51,086 nt of DNA, taken from NCBI GenBank assembly GCA_947481685.1, contig CANKHA010000018.1, positions 1 to 51,086 of the forward strand. Reading direction: 5' to 3'. The notes under the pieces are model-generated. The model had not been told where the DNA came from. It saw only the letters and a program-made list of their open reading frames with translations, and did no database searches. This document shows positions 10,014-18,528 of this stretch, one piece after another. The translations under genes and the position numbers were made by a program. Source of the stretch: Bradyrhizobiaceae bacterium. Its GTDB lineage: Bacteria > Pseudomonadota > Alphaproteobacteria > Rhizobiales > Xanthobacteraceae. Each line of letters starts with the position of its first letter. Positions within the stretch are counted from its first letter, which is position 1.

Positions 10014-10352
10014 ATGAGCATCCAGCAGTTCATCGAGAACGAAGTGAAGAGCAACGACGTCGTGCTCTTCATGAAGGGCACGCCGCAGTTTCCGCAATGC
10101 GGATTCTCCGGCCAGGTGGTGCAGATCCTCGACCACCTTGGCGTGCCTTACAAAGGCATCAACGTGCTGGAGTCCGAGGAGATCCGCGAAGGCATCAAGG
10201 CCTATGCGCAATGGCCGACCATTCCCCAGCTCTACGTGAAGGGCGAGTTCGTCGGCGGCTGTGACATCATCCGCGAGATGTTCCAGGCGGGCGAGTTGCA
10301 GCAGGTGATGCAGGACAACGGCCTCGCCGGTAAGACGCACGCGCAGGCGTAG
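10014..10352 (+). CDS. grxD: CGFS-type monothiol glutaredoxin (Grx4 family)
   Basis: The 112-residue glutaredoxin has the active-site motif PQCGFSG (Cys29), preceded by MKGTP. It also carries the glutathione-binding WPTIPQLYVKGEFVGGCDI region. CGFS glutaredoxins bind and hand over [2Fe-2S] clusters and pair with BolA proteins. The upstream BolA-family gene supports that role in cytoplasmic iron-sulfur handling. A purine-rich ribosome site (GGAAAGAGAGAG) lies just upstream of the ATG. The symbol follows the usual alphaproteobacterial annotation. Confidence 0.95.
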   Translation: MSIQQFIENEVKSNDVVLFMKGTPQFPQCGFSGQVVQILDHLGVPYKGINVLESEEIREGIKAYAQWPTIPQLYVKGEFVGGCDIIREMFQAGELQQVMQDNGLAGKTHAQA

Positions 10353-10390
10353 CGCGACGCGGCGCGTTCCTCGCACCGATGCTTCGTCTT

Positions 10391-10633
10391 CTAAGCGCGC
10401 AGGCGTTGCGTGATCAGATAAACGATCGCGAGAATAATCCCGATTCCGATCAGGCTGGTGCTCGCCTCGTTCGCGAACTTCGCGACGTTGCCCGCCACCG
10501 ACGTAACATATTCGCCGGAGCCCGCGCCCAGCAGCAAATAGATCAGGATAATCGACAGGAGCGCGAGGAAGCCGAGCTCCACGAAGGTCCAAAGATAACG
10601 TTTGGCCATTTCGATGCGTTCAATCATCGTCAT
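10391..10633 (-). CDS. Small two-helix membrane protein
   Basis: The product has about 80 residues and no recognised family. It has a charged N-terminus (IERIEMAKRY), a first membrane helix (ELGFLALLSIILIYLLLG), a short polar loop, and a second helix (LIGIGIILAIVYLIT) ending QRLRA. It resembles the next minus-strand gene (10744) in length, helix placement and the pattern LIGIGIILAIVYL versus LVGLIALGIILWLF, so the two are probably old duplicates. The start could be the ATG at 10633 or at 10627; no strong ribosome site is visible. It is probably an inner-membrane protein of unknown function. Confidence 0.65.
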   Translation of the reverse strand: MTMIERIEMAKRYLWTFVELGFLALLSIILIYLLLGAGSGEYVTSVAGNVAKFANEASTSLIGIGIILAIVYLITQRLRA

Positions 10634-10709
10634 CACTCACAATTCATGCAGGAACATGGATGGGGAAGGGGCACCCCATCCAGCTTGTTCAAGACGTGAA
10701 TAAACCGAG

Positions 10710-10734
10710 TGCCGGCCCTTCGATCAGGCCGGCA
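10710..10734 (-). terminator. Hairpin downstream of the small membrane protein gene at 10744
   Basis: Arms TGCCGGCC and GGCCGGCA enclose a nine-base loop. The hairpin lies ten bases past the stop of the minus-strand gene at 10744. The following tract is only weakly T-rich. A second hairpin with GATGGGG/CCCCATC arms (10659-10680) lies between this one and the next gene. Confidence 0.5.
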
Positions 10735-10743
10735 TCCAGAGTA

Positions 10744-10977
10744 TCAGGCCACTCTGCGGTTCGAGAACAGCCACAGAATGATGCCGAGAGCGATGAGGCC
10801 GACGAGGCCGTTGGAGCCGAGGTCCTTGACCAAGGTGACGATATTTCCGACCGGGTTGCCGAGGAACGGTGCGTTCGCCCCCGCGAGCAGGCTCGCCACG
10901 ATGCCCAATGCCAATAGCATCAAGCCGATGTCCGTGAGCGCGCCGATCCAACCCTTTACCGTTGCAAGTCTGTCCAT
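10744..10977 (-). CDS. Small two-helix membrane protein
   Basis: The 77-residue product of unknown family starts MDRLATVKGWIGALTDIG. Two hydrophobic segments (LMLLALGIVASLLAG and GLVGLIALGIILWLF) are separated by a short polar region, and it ends SNRRVA. The start at 10977 is preceded by a good GGGAGA ribosome site. The layout parallels the gene at 10391. Nothing nearby gives a function; the downstream and upstream genes (glutaredoxin, rpsD) are housekeeping. Confidence 0.65.
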   Translation of the reverse strand: MDRLATVKGWIGALTDIGLMLLALGIVASLLAGANAPFLGNPVGNIVTLVKDLGSNGLVGLIALGIILWLFSNRRVA

Positions 10978-11133
10978 GTGTATTTCTCCCTGGGTGTAAT
11001 TTCCCCTTAAAGAACGCAAGGCAACTCAAGCACCTGCAAAGAGTATCAAACAAAGCGGCAGTCCAACAACAATTGCACATGGAGTGGGCAGCTTTCCCCC
11101 GGTAAATCGCGGTTCAGTGCACTGCAACAAACA

Positions 11134-11161
11134 AAAACCCCGGCCGCAAGGCCGGGGTTTT
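11134..11161 (-). terminator. Intrinsic terminator after rpsD
   Basis: CCCCGGCC and GGCCGGGG arms enclose a four-base loop (GCAA on the plus strand). The flanking A and T runs make a typical stem plus T-tract when read on the minus strand, 34 bases beyond the rpsD stop. Confidence 0.9.
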
Positions 11162-11195
11162 CGATGAAAAACAGTTGAGGTGATTCGAAATCGAA

Positions 11196-11813
11196 TCAGC
11201 GCGAGTAGTATTCGACGACCAGATGCGGCTCCATTTTGACCGCGTAAGGCACGTCGGCGATCAGCGGAATGCGCACCAGCTTGGCGGTCATCTTGCCGTG
11301 ATCGGCTTCGATATATTCCGGCACGTCGCGCTCGGTGAGCTGCGCGGATTCCAGAACGATCACGAGTTGCTTGGACGACTCCTTGATCTCGATGGTGTCG
11401 CCGGCCTTCACGCGATAGCTCGGGATGTTGACCTTGCGGCCGTTCACCTTGATGTGGCCGTGGTTGATGAACTGGCGTGCGGCGAAGACGGTCGGAACGA
11501 ACTTGGCGCGATAGATCATCGCGTCGAGACGGCGCTCCAGGAGGCCGATCATGTTCGCGCCGGAGTCACCGCGCATGCGGATGGCTTCGTCGTAGATGCC
11601 GCGGAACTGCTTCTCGGAAATGTTGCCGTAGTAACCGCGGAGCTTCTGCTTGGCGCGCAGCTGCACGCCGTAGTTGGAGAGCTTGCCCTTGCGGCGCTGG
11701 CCGTGCTGGCCGGGGCCATATTCGCGGCGATTCACGGGGCTCTTCGGACGGCCCCAGATGTTCTCGCCCATGCGGCGGTCGAGTTTGTACTTGGCTTCGC
11801 TACGCTTTGTCAT
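11196..11813 (-). CDS. rpsD: 30S ribosomal protein S4
   Basis: S4 is a primary 16S rRNA-binding protein that nucleates assembly of the 30S body. The 205 residues start [20 protein letters not shown] and contain the S4 domain ([20 protein letters not shown], then [20 protein letters not shown]), ending VVEYYSR. The start at 11813 matches the family; an extension upstream is not supported. It stands alone here and not in the alpha operon, as is common in alphaproteobacteria. A terminator follows. Two mutually exclusive hairpins lie in the leader region and may matter for regulation. Confidence 0.97.
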   Translation of the reverse strand: MTKRSEAKYKLDRRMGENIWGRPKSPVNRREYGPGQHGQRRKGKLSNYGVQLRAKQKLRGYYGNISEKQFRGIYDEAIRMRGDSGANMIGLLERRLDAMIYRAKFVPTVFAARQFINHGHIKVNGRKVNIPSYRVKAGDTIEIKESSKQLVIVLESAQLTERDVPEYIEADHGKMTAKLVRIPLIADVPYAVKMEPHLVVEYYSR

Positions 11814-11936
11814 CGCGTTCCCTTTGTGTCGATGTCGTATTGTGAGGAACCGCGCCCTCCTACTGTCCCGGAATTTCCGGGACCGACAGGCTCCATACCG
11901 AAGGCTCGGCAGGATCCACGGGTGCAGAAACGCCAA

Positions 11937-11965
11937 CTGGGCCCGAGGGCCCAGCCAACGGCTGG
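11937..11965 (-). promoter_or_regulatory. Overlapping alternative hairpins between murI and rpsD
   Basis: On the plus strand, CTGGGCCC-GA-GGGCCCAG (11937-11954) and CCAGCC-AAC-GGCTGG (11951-11965) share the four bases CCAG, so an RNA from the minus strand can form only one of them fully. They lie between the murI stop and the rpsD start, about 125-150 bases upstream of rpsD. They could end murI transcripts or act as an rpsD leader switch. There is no T-run. Confidence 0.45.
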
Positions 11966-11990
11966 TTTCTAGGGGCAAAACGACTTGAGG

Positions 11991-12791
11991 TCAAACCGAA
12001 ATCCCGCCGAATTCCTTGATTCCGAAGGAAAACAGGGCCTTTTCGAGTTCCGCAGGGGGCTTTTGGCCCAGTGTCGTGACCATCTGGGCGGATAGCCCCG
12101 GTTCTGCGTCCCGGGCGGGGCCCAGGAGCTGGCCGACCCGGCGGGCAATGGCGGGCGCGGGATCGAGGTAAGTCACCGGCCAGGGCTCAACCTGACGGAA
12201 GCGGTGCAGCAGCAGCGGGTAATGCGTGCAGGCCAGCACAACGGTATCGGTGCGGCGGCCGTCGCTGTCGATGAAGCAGCCCGCGATTTCGTCCGCGATC
12301 TCGCGATCCGCAACCGGCTCGCCCCGCAACTCGGCTTCCGCGAAACGCGCCAGCCGCGCCGAGCCGATCAGCGTCACGTCGGTGCCGTTGGCGAATTCCG
12401 CGATGAGCTTGCGGGTATATTCGCGCTGCACGGTGGCTTCGGTGCCGAGCACCGACACGCGCCTGGTGGCGGAGGCTGCGCAAGCCGGCTTGATTGCCGG
12501 CACCGTGCCGACGAAGGGCAGGGTGAAACGCGCGCGCAGATCCGGGAGAACAATCGTCGATGCGGTGTTGCAGGCAATGACCGCGAGATCGGGTCGATGT
12601 TTCTCGATCAGCGCGCCGACCACCGCCAGCACCCGGAGGATGAGCTTGCTCTCTTCCATCGGTCCGTAGGGAAAAGCTTCGTCATCGGCGGAATAGATCA
12701 GCCGCGCGTCCGGGCGCGCCGCCGCGATCTCACGATAGACCGTGAGCCCGCCGAGGCCGGAGTCAAAGACAAGAATCGTAGGCGCTGCCAT
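11991..12791 (-). CDS. murI: Glutamate racemase
   Basis: MurI interconverts L- and D-glutamate to supply D-Glu for peptidoglycan in the cytoplasm. The 266 residues start MAAPTILVFDSGLGGLTVYRE. The two catalytic cysteines are in ACNTAS (Cys74) and ACTHYP (Cys188), and YSADDEAFPYG matches the substrate loop. Length is normal for the family. The stop is 178 bases upstream of the rpsD start on the same strand, with hairpins between. Confidence 0.95.
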   Translation of the reverse strand: MAAPTILVFDSGLGGLTVYREIAAARPDARLIYSADDEAFPYGPMEESKLILRVLAVVGALIEKHRPDLAVIACNTASTIVLPDLRARFTLPFVGTVPAIKPACAASATRRVSVLGTEATVQREYTRKLIAEFANGTDVTLIGSARLARFAEAELRGEPVADREIADEIAGCFIDSDGRRTDTVVLACTHYPLLLHRFRQVEPWPVTYLDPAPAIARRVGQLLGPARDAEPGLSAQMVTTLGQKPPAELEKALFSFGIKEFGGISV

Positions 12792-12846
12792 GGCGCCTGT
12801 TTACACCAGCCGTGCGTGGCCAATCTATTACCCATGCGAGAAGTGG

Positions 12847-13422
12847 TTACTTCGGCCACGCCGCCGGGCATGACCGGTCCGGCCGGCGCGTGTCGCAGAC
12901 CGCCACTTTCCGAAGATATTGCGTCCACTGGACGATCTGTTCTTTCGATGGCTCAAACTTGAAAGCCTTTTGGATTACATAAAGGCTGTCGTTGCCGCCA
13001 ATCGCCTTCATCCAGGTGATCTCCGGTTTGCCGCTTTGCTTGTTCAACGGACAGGACATCAGCCAGAGGACGACGGGGTAGCCATTTTCCTGTCCGCTGA
13101 ACACGGGATGCGATGTGCTGCCTTCGCAGTCGCGCGTCCACAGATTTTCCATGCTGGCTTTGGCCTGGGCCGGCGGACTCTTGCGACCGTAGAAAATCTG
13201 CACGGTCACCATTTCCGTCCAGCTCTCCACGGTTTCCCCCGTGGGCACGGCCTCGGTCATGAGGATACCGTTGGCCTTGTTCTGGAATCCGATTTTGTAG
13301 CCTTCGGGCAGCGGCCACAGCAGGTTTTCGTCGACCAGTTGGGCGTTCGCTGTCGATGCGGTCAGCCAGCCCAGCAACGCAAATGGCAGAAGCAACGATC
13401 TCACGGCATCGATTGTGAACAT
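12847..13422 (-). CDS. Secreted protein of unknown function
   Basis: The product has 191 residues with a clear signal peptide (LLLPFALLGWLTASTANAQ, cleavage near ANA-Q). The mature part is rich in aromatic and polar residues, with VTVQIFYGRKSPPAQAKASM and cysteines in RDCEG, MSCPL, AVCDT and RSCPA. That could give two disulfides in the periplasm. I cannot assign a family. It sits between purB (upstream, same strand, 18 bases away) and murI. It could be the last gene of the rpe-DUF2259-DUF2259-purB unit, but the context suggests no function. Confidence 0.7.
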   Translation of the reverse strand: MFTIDAVRSLLLPFALLGWLTASTANAQLVDENLLWPLPEGYKIGFQNKANGILMTEAVPTGETVESWTEMVTVQIFYGRKSPPAQAKASMENLWTRDCEGSTSHPVFSGQENGYPVVLWLMSCPLNKQSGKPEITWMKAIGGNDSLYVIQKAFKFEPSKEQIVQWTQYLRKVAVCDTRRPDRSCPAAWPK

Positions 13423-13440
13423 GCTTTCGTTTTCGAAGCC

Positions 13441-14745
13441 TCAGCTGCCGAACACGCGCTTGAAAATCGTATCGACGTGCTTGAAGTGATAGCCGAGATC
13501 GAAATTGGTCTCGATCTCCTGGTCGGTCATCTTGGCCTTCACCTCAGGATCGGCCTTGAGGAAGGTGAGGAAGTCGCCTTCGCCATTCCACACCCGCATG
13601 GCGTTGCGCTGCACCAGACGATAGGCGTCCTCGCGCGCGATGCCCTTTTGCGTGAGCGCGATCAGCACGCGCTGCGAATGAACGAGGCCGCCGAGGCGGT
13701 CGAGATTCTTCTGCATGTTCTCCGGATAGACCAGCAGCTTGTCGATGACGCCGGCCAGGCGCGACAGTGCAAAGTCGAGCGTCACGGTGGCATCGGGGCC
13801 GATCATGCGCTCGACCGAGGAATGCGATATGTCGCGTTCATGCCAGAGCGCAACGTTTTCCATCGCGGGCAGGGCATAGGCGCGCACCATGCGCGCGAGG
13901 CCGGTGAGGTTCTCGGTCAGCACCGGGTTGCGCTTGTGCGGCATCGCCGACGAGCCCTTCTGGCCGGCGGAGAAAAATTCCTCGGCTTCCAGCACTTCGG
14001 TGCGCTGGAGGTGGCGGATCTCGATGGCGAGCCGTTCCACCGATGAGGCGACGACGCCAAGCGTGGCGAAATACATCGCATGGCGGTCGCGCGGGATCAC
14101 CTGTGTCGATACCGGCTCGACGCCGAGCCCCATCGCCTTGGCGACATGCTCTTCCACGCGCGGATCGACCTGCGCGAAGGTGCCGACCGCGCCGGAGATC
14201 GCGCAGGTGGCCACTTCCTTGCGCGCGGCAACCAGCCGTTCCCTGGCGCGGCTGAATTCAGCATAGGCCTGAGCCAGCTTGAGTCCGAAGGTGGTCGGCT
14301 CGGCGTGGACGCCGTGCGAACGGCCGATGGTCGGCGTCATCTTGTATTCGAAGGCGCGGCGCTTGAGCGCGGTAAGCAGCTTGTCGGTGTCGGCGATCAG
14401 CAGGTCTGCGGCGCGGACCAACTGCACGTTCAGGCAGGTATCGAGCACGTCGGACGAGGTCATGCCGGAATGCACGAAGCGTGCTTCCGGGCCGACGATC
14501 TCGGACAGATGCGTCAGGAAGGCTATGACGTCGTGCTTGACCTCCGCCTCGATGGCATCGATGCGCGCCACGTCGAACTTCGCGTCCTTGCCCTTTTCCC
14601 AGACCTTCTTCGCGGCTTCCTTCGGGATGATGCCAAGCTCGGCCATGGCGTCGGCCGCATGGGCCTCGATCTCGAACCAGATGCGGAATTTGGTCTCGGG
14701 CGACCAGATGGCGGTCATCTCAGGGCGGGAATAACGTGGGATCAT
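13441..14745 (-). CDS. purB: Adenylosuccinate lyase
   Basis: PurB splits SAICAR to AICAR and adenylosuccinate to AMP, each time releasing fumarate. The 434 residues start MIPRYSRPEMTAIWSPETKF. The fumarase/aspartase signature KGSSAMPHKRNPV is present, as are GRSHGVHAEPTTFG and TSSDVLDTC with the catalytic region. The start at 14745 is the usual family start; a 25-residue extension is not supported. It follows the DUF2259 gene by only seven bases, so it is probably transcribed with rpe and the DUF2259 pair. It supplies the step after PurC, which is encoded 8.5 kb away. Confidence 0.96.
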   Translation of the reverse strand: MIPRYSRPEMTAIWSPETKFRIWFEIEAHAADAMAELGIIPKEAAKKVWEKGKDAKFDVARIDAIEAEVKHDVIAFLTHLSEIVGPEARFVHSGMTSSDVLDTCLNVQLVRAADLLIADTDKLLTALKRRAFEYKMTPTIGRSHGVHAEPTTFGLKLAQAYAEFSRARERLVAARKEVATCAISGAVGTFAQVDPRVEEHVAKAMGLGVEPVSTQVIPRDRHAMYFATLGVVASSVERLAIEIRHLQRTEVLEAEEFFSAGQKGSSAMPHKRNPVLTENLTGLARMVRAYALPAMENVALWHERDISHSSVERMIGPDATVTLDFALSRLAGVIDKLLVYPENMQKNLDRLGGLVHSQRVLIALTQKGIAREDAYRLVQRNAMRVWNGEGDFLTFLKADPEVKAKMTDQEIETNFDLGYHFKHVDTIFKRVFGS

Positions 14746-14752
14746 AACGAGC

Positions 14753-15475
14753 TCACTGTCTAAGAGCGGGAATGCGTGCCGTGACCGCCATGAAGCGCCG
14801 GTCCGTGCCTTCGAAACCATTATAGAAATACTGGACGATCACCGCGAGGGCGCTTCCGCCGTCAGGCAGGTGGAGCACATGCGCCTCGGCGATGCCGTAG
14901 CCGATCAGGCAATCTTCGGGAGAAGGGATATTCCGCGCGCCGCTGATCTGAACAGGCTTCGCCGCCTTTTTCTCCAGCCGCAGCCGGATCACAGCGGCGC
15001 CGTCCTCGCCCTTGTCGCATTTGCGCGAAGGGCGGGTGGAGTGGGTCAGCGTCAAACGGGCGCCGGGCCCAAAGCCGTCGGGCAAGGTCAGCACTTTCAC
15101 GGCGGCTTCGCGAATCTTGTCGACCGGGGTGCTATCTGCCGTCTCCTGCGCCTTGGCCTCAGGCACGGTGACCGTAAGAGACGGCTGTTTTGAAATACCC
15201 AATGTCTCGATCATCTTCGCGGCGCGGGCGTTGGCCTTGTCGAGGGTTTCGTTGTCTTCGATGCCGACGAAAGGGCTGCCGCTCACTGAACGGCTCTTTG
15301 CGACGTCCATCACGATTGTTGTGGTGTAGTGCCCGCCTTCGTTATCGCCATTTTCTTCAAGCGCAAAATAGCGCCCGTCAGGGGAGAAGCCGATCACTTT
15401 GAGAGCGGAAGCGTCGTAGCCGAGAGCCGCTTGTGTGCCGATCGCGACGACAAATAGCGCGAGAGGTATTCTCAC
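14753..15475 (-). CDS. DUF2259 family predicted secreted protein
   Basis: The 240-residue product has a signal peptide (LALFVVAIGTQAALGYD). The DUF2259 pattern starts immediately after it: VIGFSPDGRYFALEENG, then YTTTIVMDVAKSR. Cysteines in SRKCDKG and PEDCLIG are shared in position with the adjacent paralogue. Family function is unknown; the start of the domain resembles a beta-propeller blade motif (FSPDGRYFA). Its start overlaps the stop of the upstream paralogue by four bases (ATGA), and purB begins seven bases downstream. That makes a tight operon. Confidence 0.85.
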   Translation of the reverse strand: MRIPLALFVVAIGTQAALGYDASALKVIGFSPDGRYFALEENGDNEGGHYTTTIVMDVAKSRSVSGSPFVGIEDNETLDKANARAAKMIETLGISKQPSLTVTVPEAKAQETADSTPVDKIREAAVKVLTLPDGFGPGARLTLTHSTRPSRKCDKGEDGAAVIRLRLEKKAAKPVQISGARNIPSPEDCLIGYGIAEAHVLHLPDGGSALAVIVQYFYNGFEGTDRRFMAVTARIPALRQ

Positions 15476-16173
15476 TTTTTATCGGCGGGTACGCGGGTGG
15501 TCAGCGCAATGAAGCTGCGGTTGCCGCCTTCAAGGCCAGGCCCGAGCGTTTGCACGATCACGGCAAGCGCCACCGGTCCTTCTTTCAGTTGACGCGCATG
15601 GGCTTCGACAACACGGTAGCCGGTGGGACAACCGCGCGAATCCGGGATCGTCAGATCGTGCGCCAGCTGAACGGCCGGTGCAGTCTTGCGTTCGAGCGCC
15701 AGCGAAAATCCGATAGGATTGTTCTGCGTATTCTTGCAGCGATCGACCATCTTGAACTGACGGATCGACAGCCATGATTCCGGGCCGAACCATTTGCTCG
15801 GCACGGCGAGCAGCTTGTACGAGCCTTCTTCGAACTGCCCCACCTGGATGTCCGGCACCGAGACGGAAAGATTGCCCTTGGGAGAGATCTTCAGCTTCCT
15901 GAGCAGCTTCGACGTCGCCGCGCGGATTTTCTTCAGTTTGGCCGCATCGTCGTTCCCATAAGTCATCGTGCTGCCTTTCAGCAGACGATTTTCCGCGACG
16001 TCCATCGGTACTGTCGTCGTGTATGAGCCGGACGCGTCTGTGCCGCTTTGCTCGAAGGCGAAGTAGCGGCCGTCCGGGGAAAAGCCAATGGCTTTGACTT
16101 CCGCGTCGGCGGCAGCGGCCGTCTGCATCCCGGCAATCAACAGCAGCCCCATGATCGCGCCGATGTGTTTCAT
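15472..16173 (-). CDS. DUF2259 family predicted secreted protein (paralogue)
   Basis: This 233-residue paralogue of the downstream gene has a signal peptide (IGAIMGLLLIAGMQTAAAAD), then AIGFSPDGRYFAFEQSG and YTTTVPMDVAENR. Its C-terminal half mirrors the neighbour (VVEAHARQLKEGPVALAVIVQ versus IAEAHVLHLPDGGSALAVIVQ). It is a clear tandem duplication with strong divergence between copies. The start at 16173 lies four bases after the rpe stop; a long upstream extension would only overlap rpe. The pair was probably recruited into an rpe-purB transcript. The role is unknown. Confidence 0.85.
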   Translation of the reverse strand: MKHIGAIMGLLLIAGMQTAAAADAEVKAIGFSPDGRYFAFEQSGTDASGSYTTTVPMDVAENRLLKGSTMTYGNDDAAKLKKIRAATSKLLRKLKISPKGNLSVSVPDIQVGQFEEGSYKLLAVPSKWFGPESWLSIRQFKMVDRCKNTQNNPIGFSLALERKTAPAVQLAHDLTIPDSRGCPTGYRVVEAHARQLKEGPVALAVIVQTLGPGLEGGNRSFIALTTRVPADKK

Positions 16174-16177
16174 GGTG

Positions 16178-16864
16178 TTATGCCGCTTCGCCACGCGCCA
16201 GCGATGCGGCATGGCGGATAGAGGAAATGTTGGAGCGGTAGGCATCCACGGTGCCGCCCTTGAAGATAGCCGAGCCGGCCACCAGCACATTGGCGCCCGC
16301 CGCGGTGACCAGCGGTGCGGTTTCCGCCGTGATGCCGCCATCGACTTCGATGTCGATCGGCCTTCCGCCCACCATCGCCTTGATGCGCGAAATCTTTTCC
16401 ACCGCCGATTTGATAAAGGCCTGTCCGCCAAAGCCCGGGTTCACCGACATCACCAGGACGAGATCGACCATGTCGATCACATATTCGATGGTCGATTCCG
16501 GCGTGCCGGGGTTGATCGATACGCCTGCTTTCTTGCCGAGCGCGCGGATGGCTTGCAGCGAACGATGCAGGTGAGGGCCCGCCTCCACATGCACGGTGAT
16601 AATGTCCGAGCCCGCCTTGGCGAAAGCTTCGAGGAACGGATCGCACGGCGCGATCATCAGATGCACGTCGAAGATTTTCTTCGAGTGCGGCCGCAGGGCC
16701 TTCACCACATCCGGTCCGATGGTGATGTTGGGCACGAAATGCCCGTCCATCACATCGACATGGATCCAGTCGGCGCCGGCGGTTTCGACCGCGCGCACTT
16801 CCTCGCCCAGCCTGGCGAAATCCGAGGCCAGAATAGACGGCGAGATCAGCAGCGGGCGGTTCAT
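16178..16864 (-). CDS. rpe: Ribulose-phosphate 3-epimerase
   Basis: Rpe interconverts ribulose 5-phosphate and xylulose 5-phosphate in the pentose phosphate and Calvin cycles. The 228-residue TIM barrel starts [19 protein letters not shown]. Metal and catalytic residues are in [18 protein letters not shown] and EVDGGI, and the phosphate loop region is NPGFGGQ. A ribosome site (GAGGAGA) precedes the ATG. It is the first gene of the rpe-DUF2259-DUF2259-purB unit. Confidence 0.96.
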   Translation of the reverse strand: MNRPLLISPSILASDFARLGEEVRAVETAGADWIHVDVMDGHFVPNITIGPDVVKALRPHSKKIFDVHLMIAPCDPFLEAFAKAGSDIITVHVEAGPHLHRSLQAIRALGKKAGVSINPGTPESTIEYVIDMVDLVLVMSVNPGFGGQAFIKSAVEKISRIKAMVGGRPIDIEVDGGITAETAPLVTAAGANVLVAGSAIFKGGTVDAYRSNISSIRHAASLARGEAA

Positions 16865-17047
16865 GCAGACAGATCTCCTCAGGCACGTTCGGGTACCATG
16901 TCACAGAAAGCCGGGCAACGGCGGGCCGGCAGGGAGTTTCCACAGCGTTAGAGTTGTCTAAAACGGGCGAGGGATTGCCTACAACATTGTCGTGCTTCCG
17001 CCTTGGTGGCATGGCAGAAAATAGCCTCAACGGACGGAATCACTCCC

Positions 17048-18292
17048 ATGGCTCGAACGGACGCCGTCGTGCTGGGCGCCGGCATTGTCGGCACCTCTGT
17101 GGCGCTTCACCTCGCGAAGCGTGGGCTGTCGGTCGCGATGCTGGATCTGCGGGCGCCCGGCGAGGAGACCTCCTACGGCAATGCCGGGGTGATAGAGGGT
17201 GAGACGGTGTTTCCGCCCACCTTTCCGCCCGGCCTGGTCAACCTCCTCCGCGTCGGGCTGAAGCAGGCGACCGAGGCAAATTATCACCTGGCCTTCCTGC
17301 CGAAGGTTGCGCCCTGGCTGTTTCAGTTCTGGCTTCAGGCCAGCCCGGAAAATCAACTGGCTTTCGCCAAGGCGATGCGGCCGCTGTTTTCGCGCGCGGT
17401 GGCCGAGCATGAAGCGCTGATGACGGAATCAGGCGCGCTGCAATATCTGCGCAAGAACGGCTGGGCCAAGATCTATCGCAGCCACACAACGTTCAACCGC
17501 ATGATGCCCGAGCTCAATCTCGCCGACGAACTCGGGATTCCCTATCGGATGCTCACGCCGCGCGAAATGCTCAAGCTTGAGCCTGCGTTGAAGCCGAATT
17601 TCCAGCGTGCATTGTTCTGGCCGGGGGCGGCGAGCCTGAGCAATCCGCTCGCCGTGACCAAAGCCTATGCCGCGCGCTACCAGGCGCTCGGCGGGGTCAC
17701 GCTGATCGGCGACGCACGCACGCTGCATCGCAACGGATCGGCCTGGCGCGTCGATACCGCCCAGGGCCCGCTCGATACGCAGAACGTGGTGATGGCGCTC
17801 GGGCCCTGGGCGCCGGATGTGCTGAAGCCGTTGGGCATCGATCTGCCGCTCGGCATCAAGCGCGGTTATCACCGCCATTTCAAACTGGCCGGGAGCGTTC
17901 CGATGACGCGTCCGGTGGTGGACCCGGATGTCGGTTATTGCGTCACTCCGATGGAGCAAGGTATCCGCGTCACCACCGGCGCGGAATTCGCAGAGCGCGA
18001 TGCGGCGCCGACGCCGGTGCAGTTCGATCGCCTGATGCCGCGTGCGCTTGAGGTTTATCCGCTGGGCGAGCAGGTGCAGGAGCCCACATGGCTCGGCAAG
18101 CGGCCGTGCTTCTGGGATTCGCGTCCGGTGATCGGGCCTGCGCCGGGACAAAAGGCGATGTGGCTGGCCTACGGCCACGCGCATTGGGGCCTGACGCTGG
18201 GCGCTGTGACCGGCAGGCTGGTCGCCGATCTCGTTACCGGCGCGACACCGTTCTGTGATCCGGCGCCATACGCAGCGGAGCGTTTTCTTTAA
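17048..18292 (+). CDS. FAD-dependent amino acid oxidoreductase (DadA-like, DAO family)
   Basis: The 414-residue flavoprotein has an N-terminal Rossmann FAD motif (LGAGIVGTSVALHLAKRG, about residues 7-24) and the DAO-family pattern EETSYGNAGVI shortly after. A C-terminal FAD-binding stretch (RPVIGPAP, YAYGHAHWGLTLG-like) completes the fold. The gene resembles D-amino acid dehydrogenases, which oxidise D-amino acids to 2-oxo acids at the inner face of the membrane. The substrate is not determined and it could act on another amine. The start at 17048 follows the usual family start. Its last 59 bases overlap the convergent KTSC gene. Confidence 0.85.
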   Translation: MARTDAVVLGAGIVGTSVALHLAKRGLSVAMLDLRAPGEETSYGNAGVIEGETVFPPTFPPGLVNLLRVGLKQATEANYHLAFLPKVAPWLFQFWLQASPENQLAFAKAMRPLFSRAVAEHEALMTESGALQYLRKNGWAKIYRSHTTFNRMMPELNLADELGIPYRMLTPREMLKLEPALKPNFQRALFWPGAASLSNPLAVTKAYAARYQALGGVTLIGDARTLHRNGSAWRVDTAQGPLDTQNVVMALGPWAPDVLKPLGIDLPLGIKRGYHRHFKLAGSVPMTRPVVDPDVGYCVTPMEQGIRVTTGAEFAERDAAPTPVQFDRLMPRALEVYPLGEQVQEPTWLGKRPCFWDSRPVIGPAPGQKAMWLAYGHAHWGLTLGAVTGRLVADLVTGATPFCDPAPYAAERFL

Positions 18293-18497
18293 GTCTCTTG
18301 TTTGTGATCTCGCGGCAATCGTAGCCGTCGCGGATTTCCGTATTGAAGAAACGCCCACGCGATCCCGAATTGCGGAATGCATTCACCACATCCGGCGGCA
18401 CCTCGGCGTAGGCATAGATGCGGCCGGTGACGAAGGTCACCACCAGCAGGCGGCTCGCCACGTTGTAGGAAAAGTCCTGGATCACGCTCGATGGCAT
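18234..18497 (-). CDS. KTSC-domain protein
   Basis: The 87-residue protein matches the KTSC domain: SSVIQDFSYNVASRLLVVTF, GRIYAYAEVPPDVVNAF, then RGRFFNTEIRDGYDC. This small domain of unknown function also occurs at the C-terminus of some lysyl-tRNA synthetases. The basic tail after the domain (LKENAPLRMAPDHRTVSRR) is encoded within the 3' end of the DadA-like gene, so the two genes overlap tail-to-tail by 59 bases. The tail may be an accidental extension. Confidence 0.8.
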   Translation of the reverse strand: MPSSVIQDFSYNVASRLLVVTFVTGRIYAYAEVPPDVVNAFRNSGSRGRFFNTEIRDGYDCREITNKRLKENAPLRMAPDHRTVSRR

Positions 18498-18528
18498 GGC
18501 TCAGTAACGCACAGCGCCACGGTCCGGT

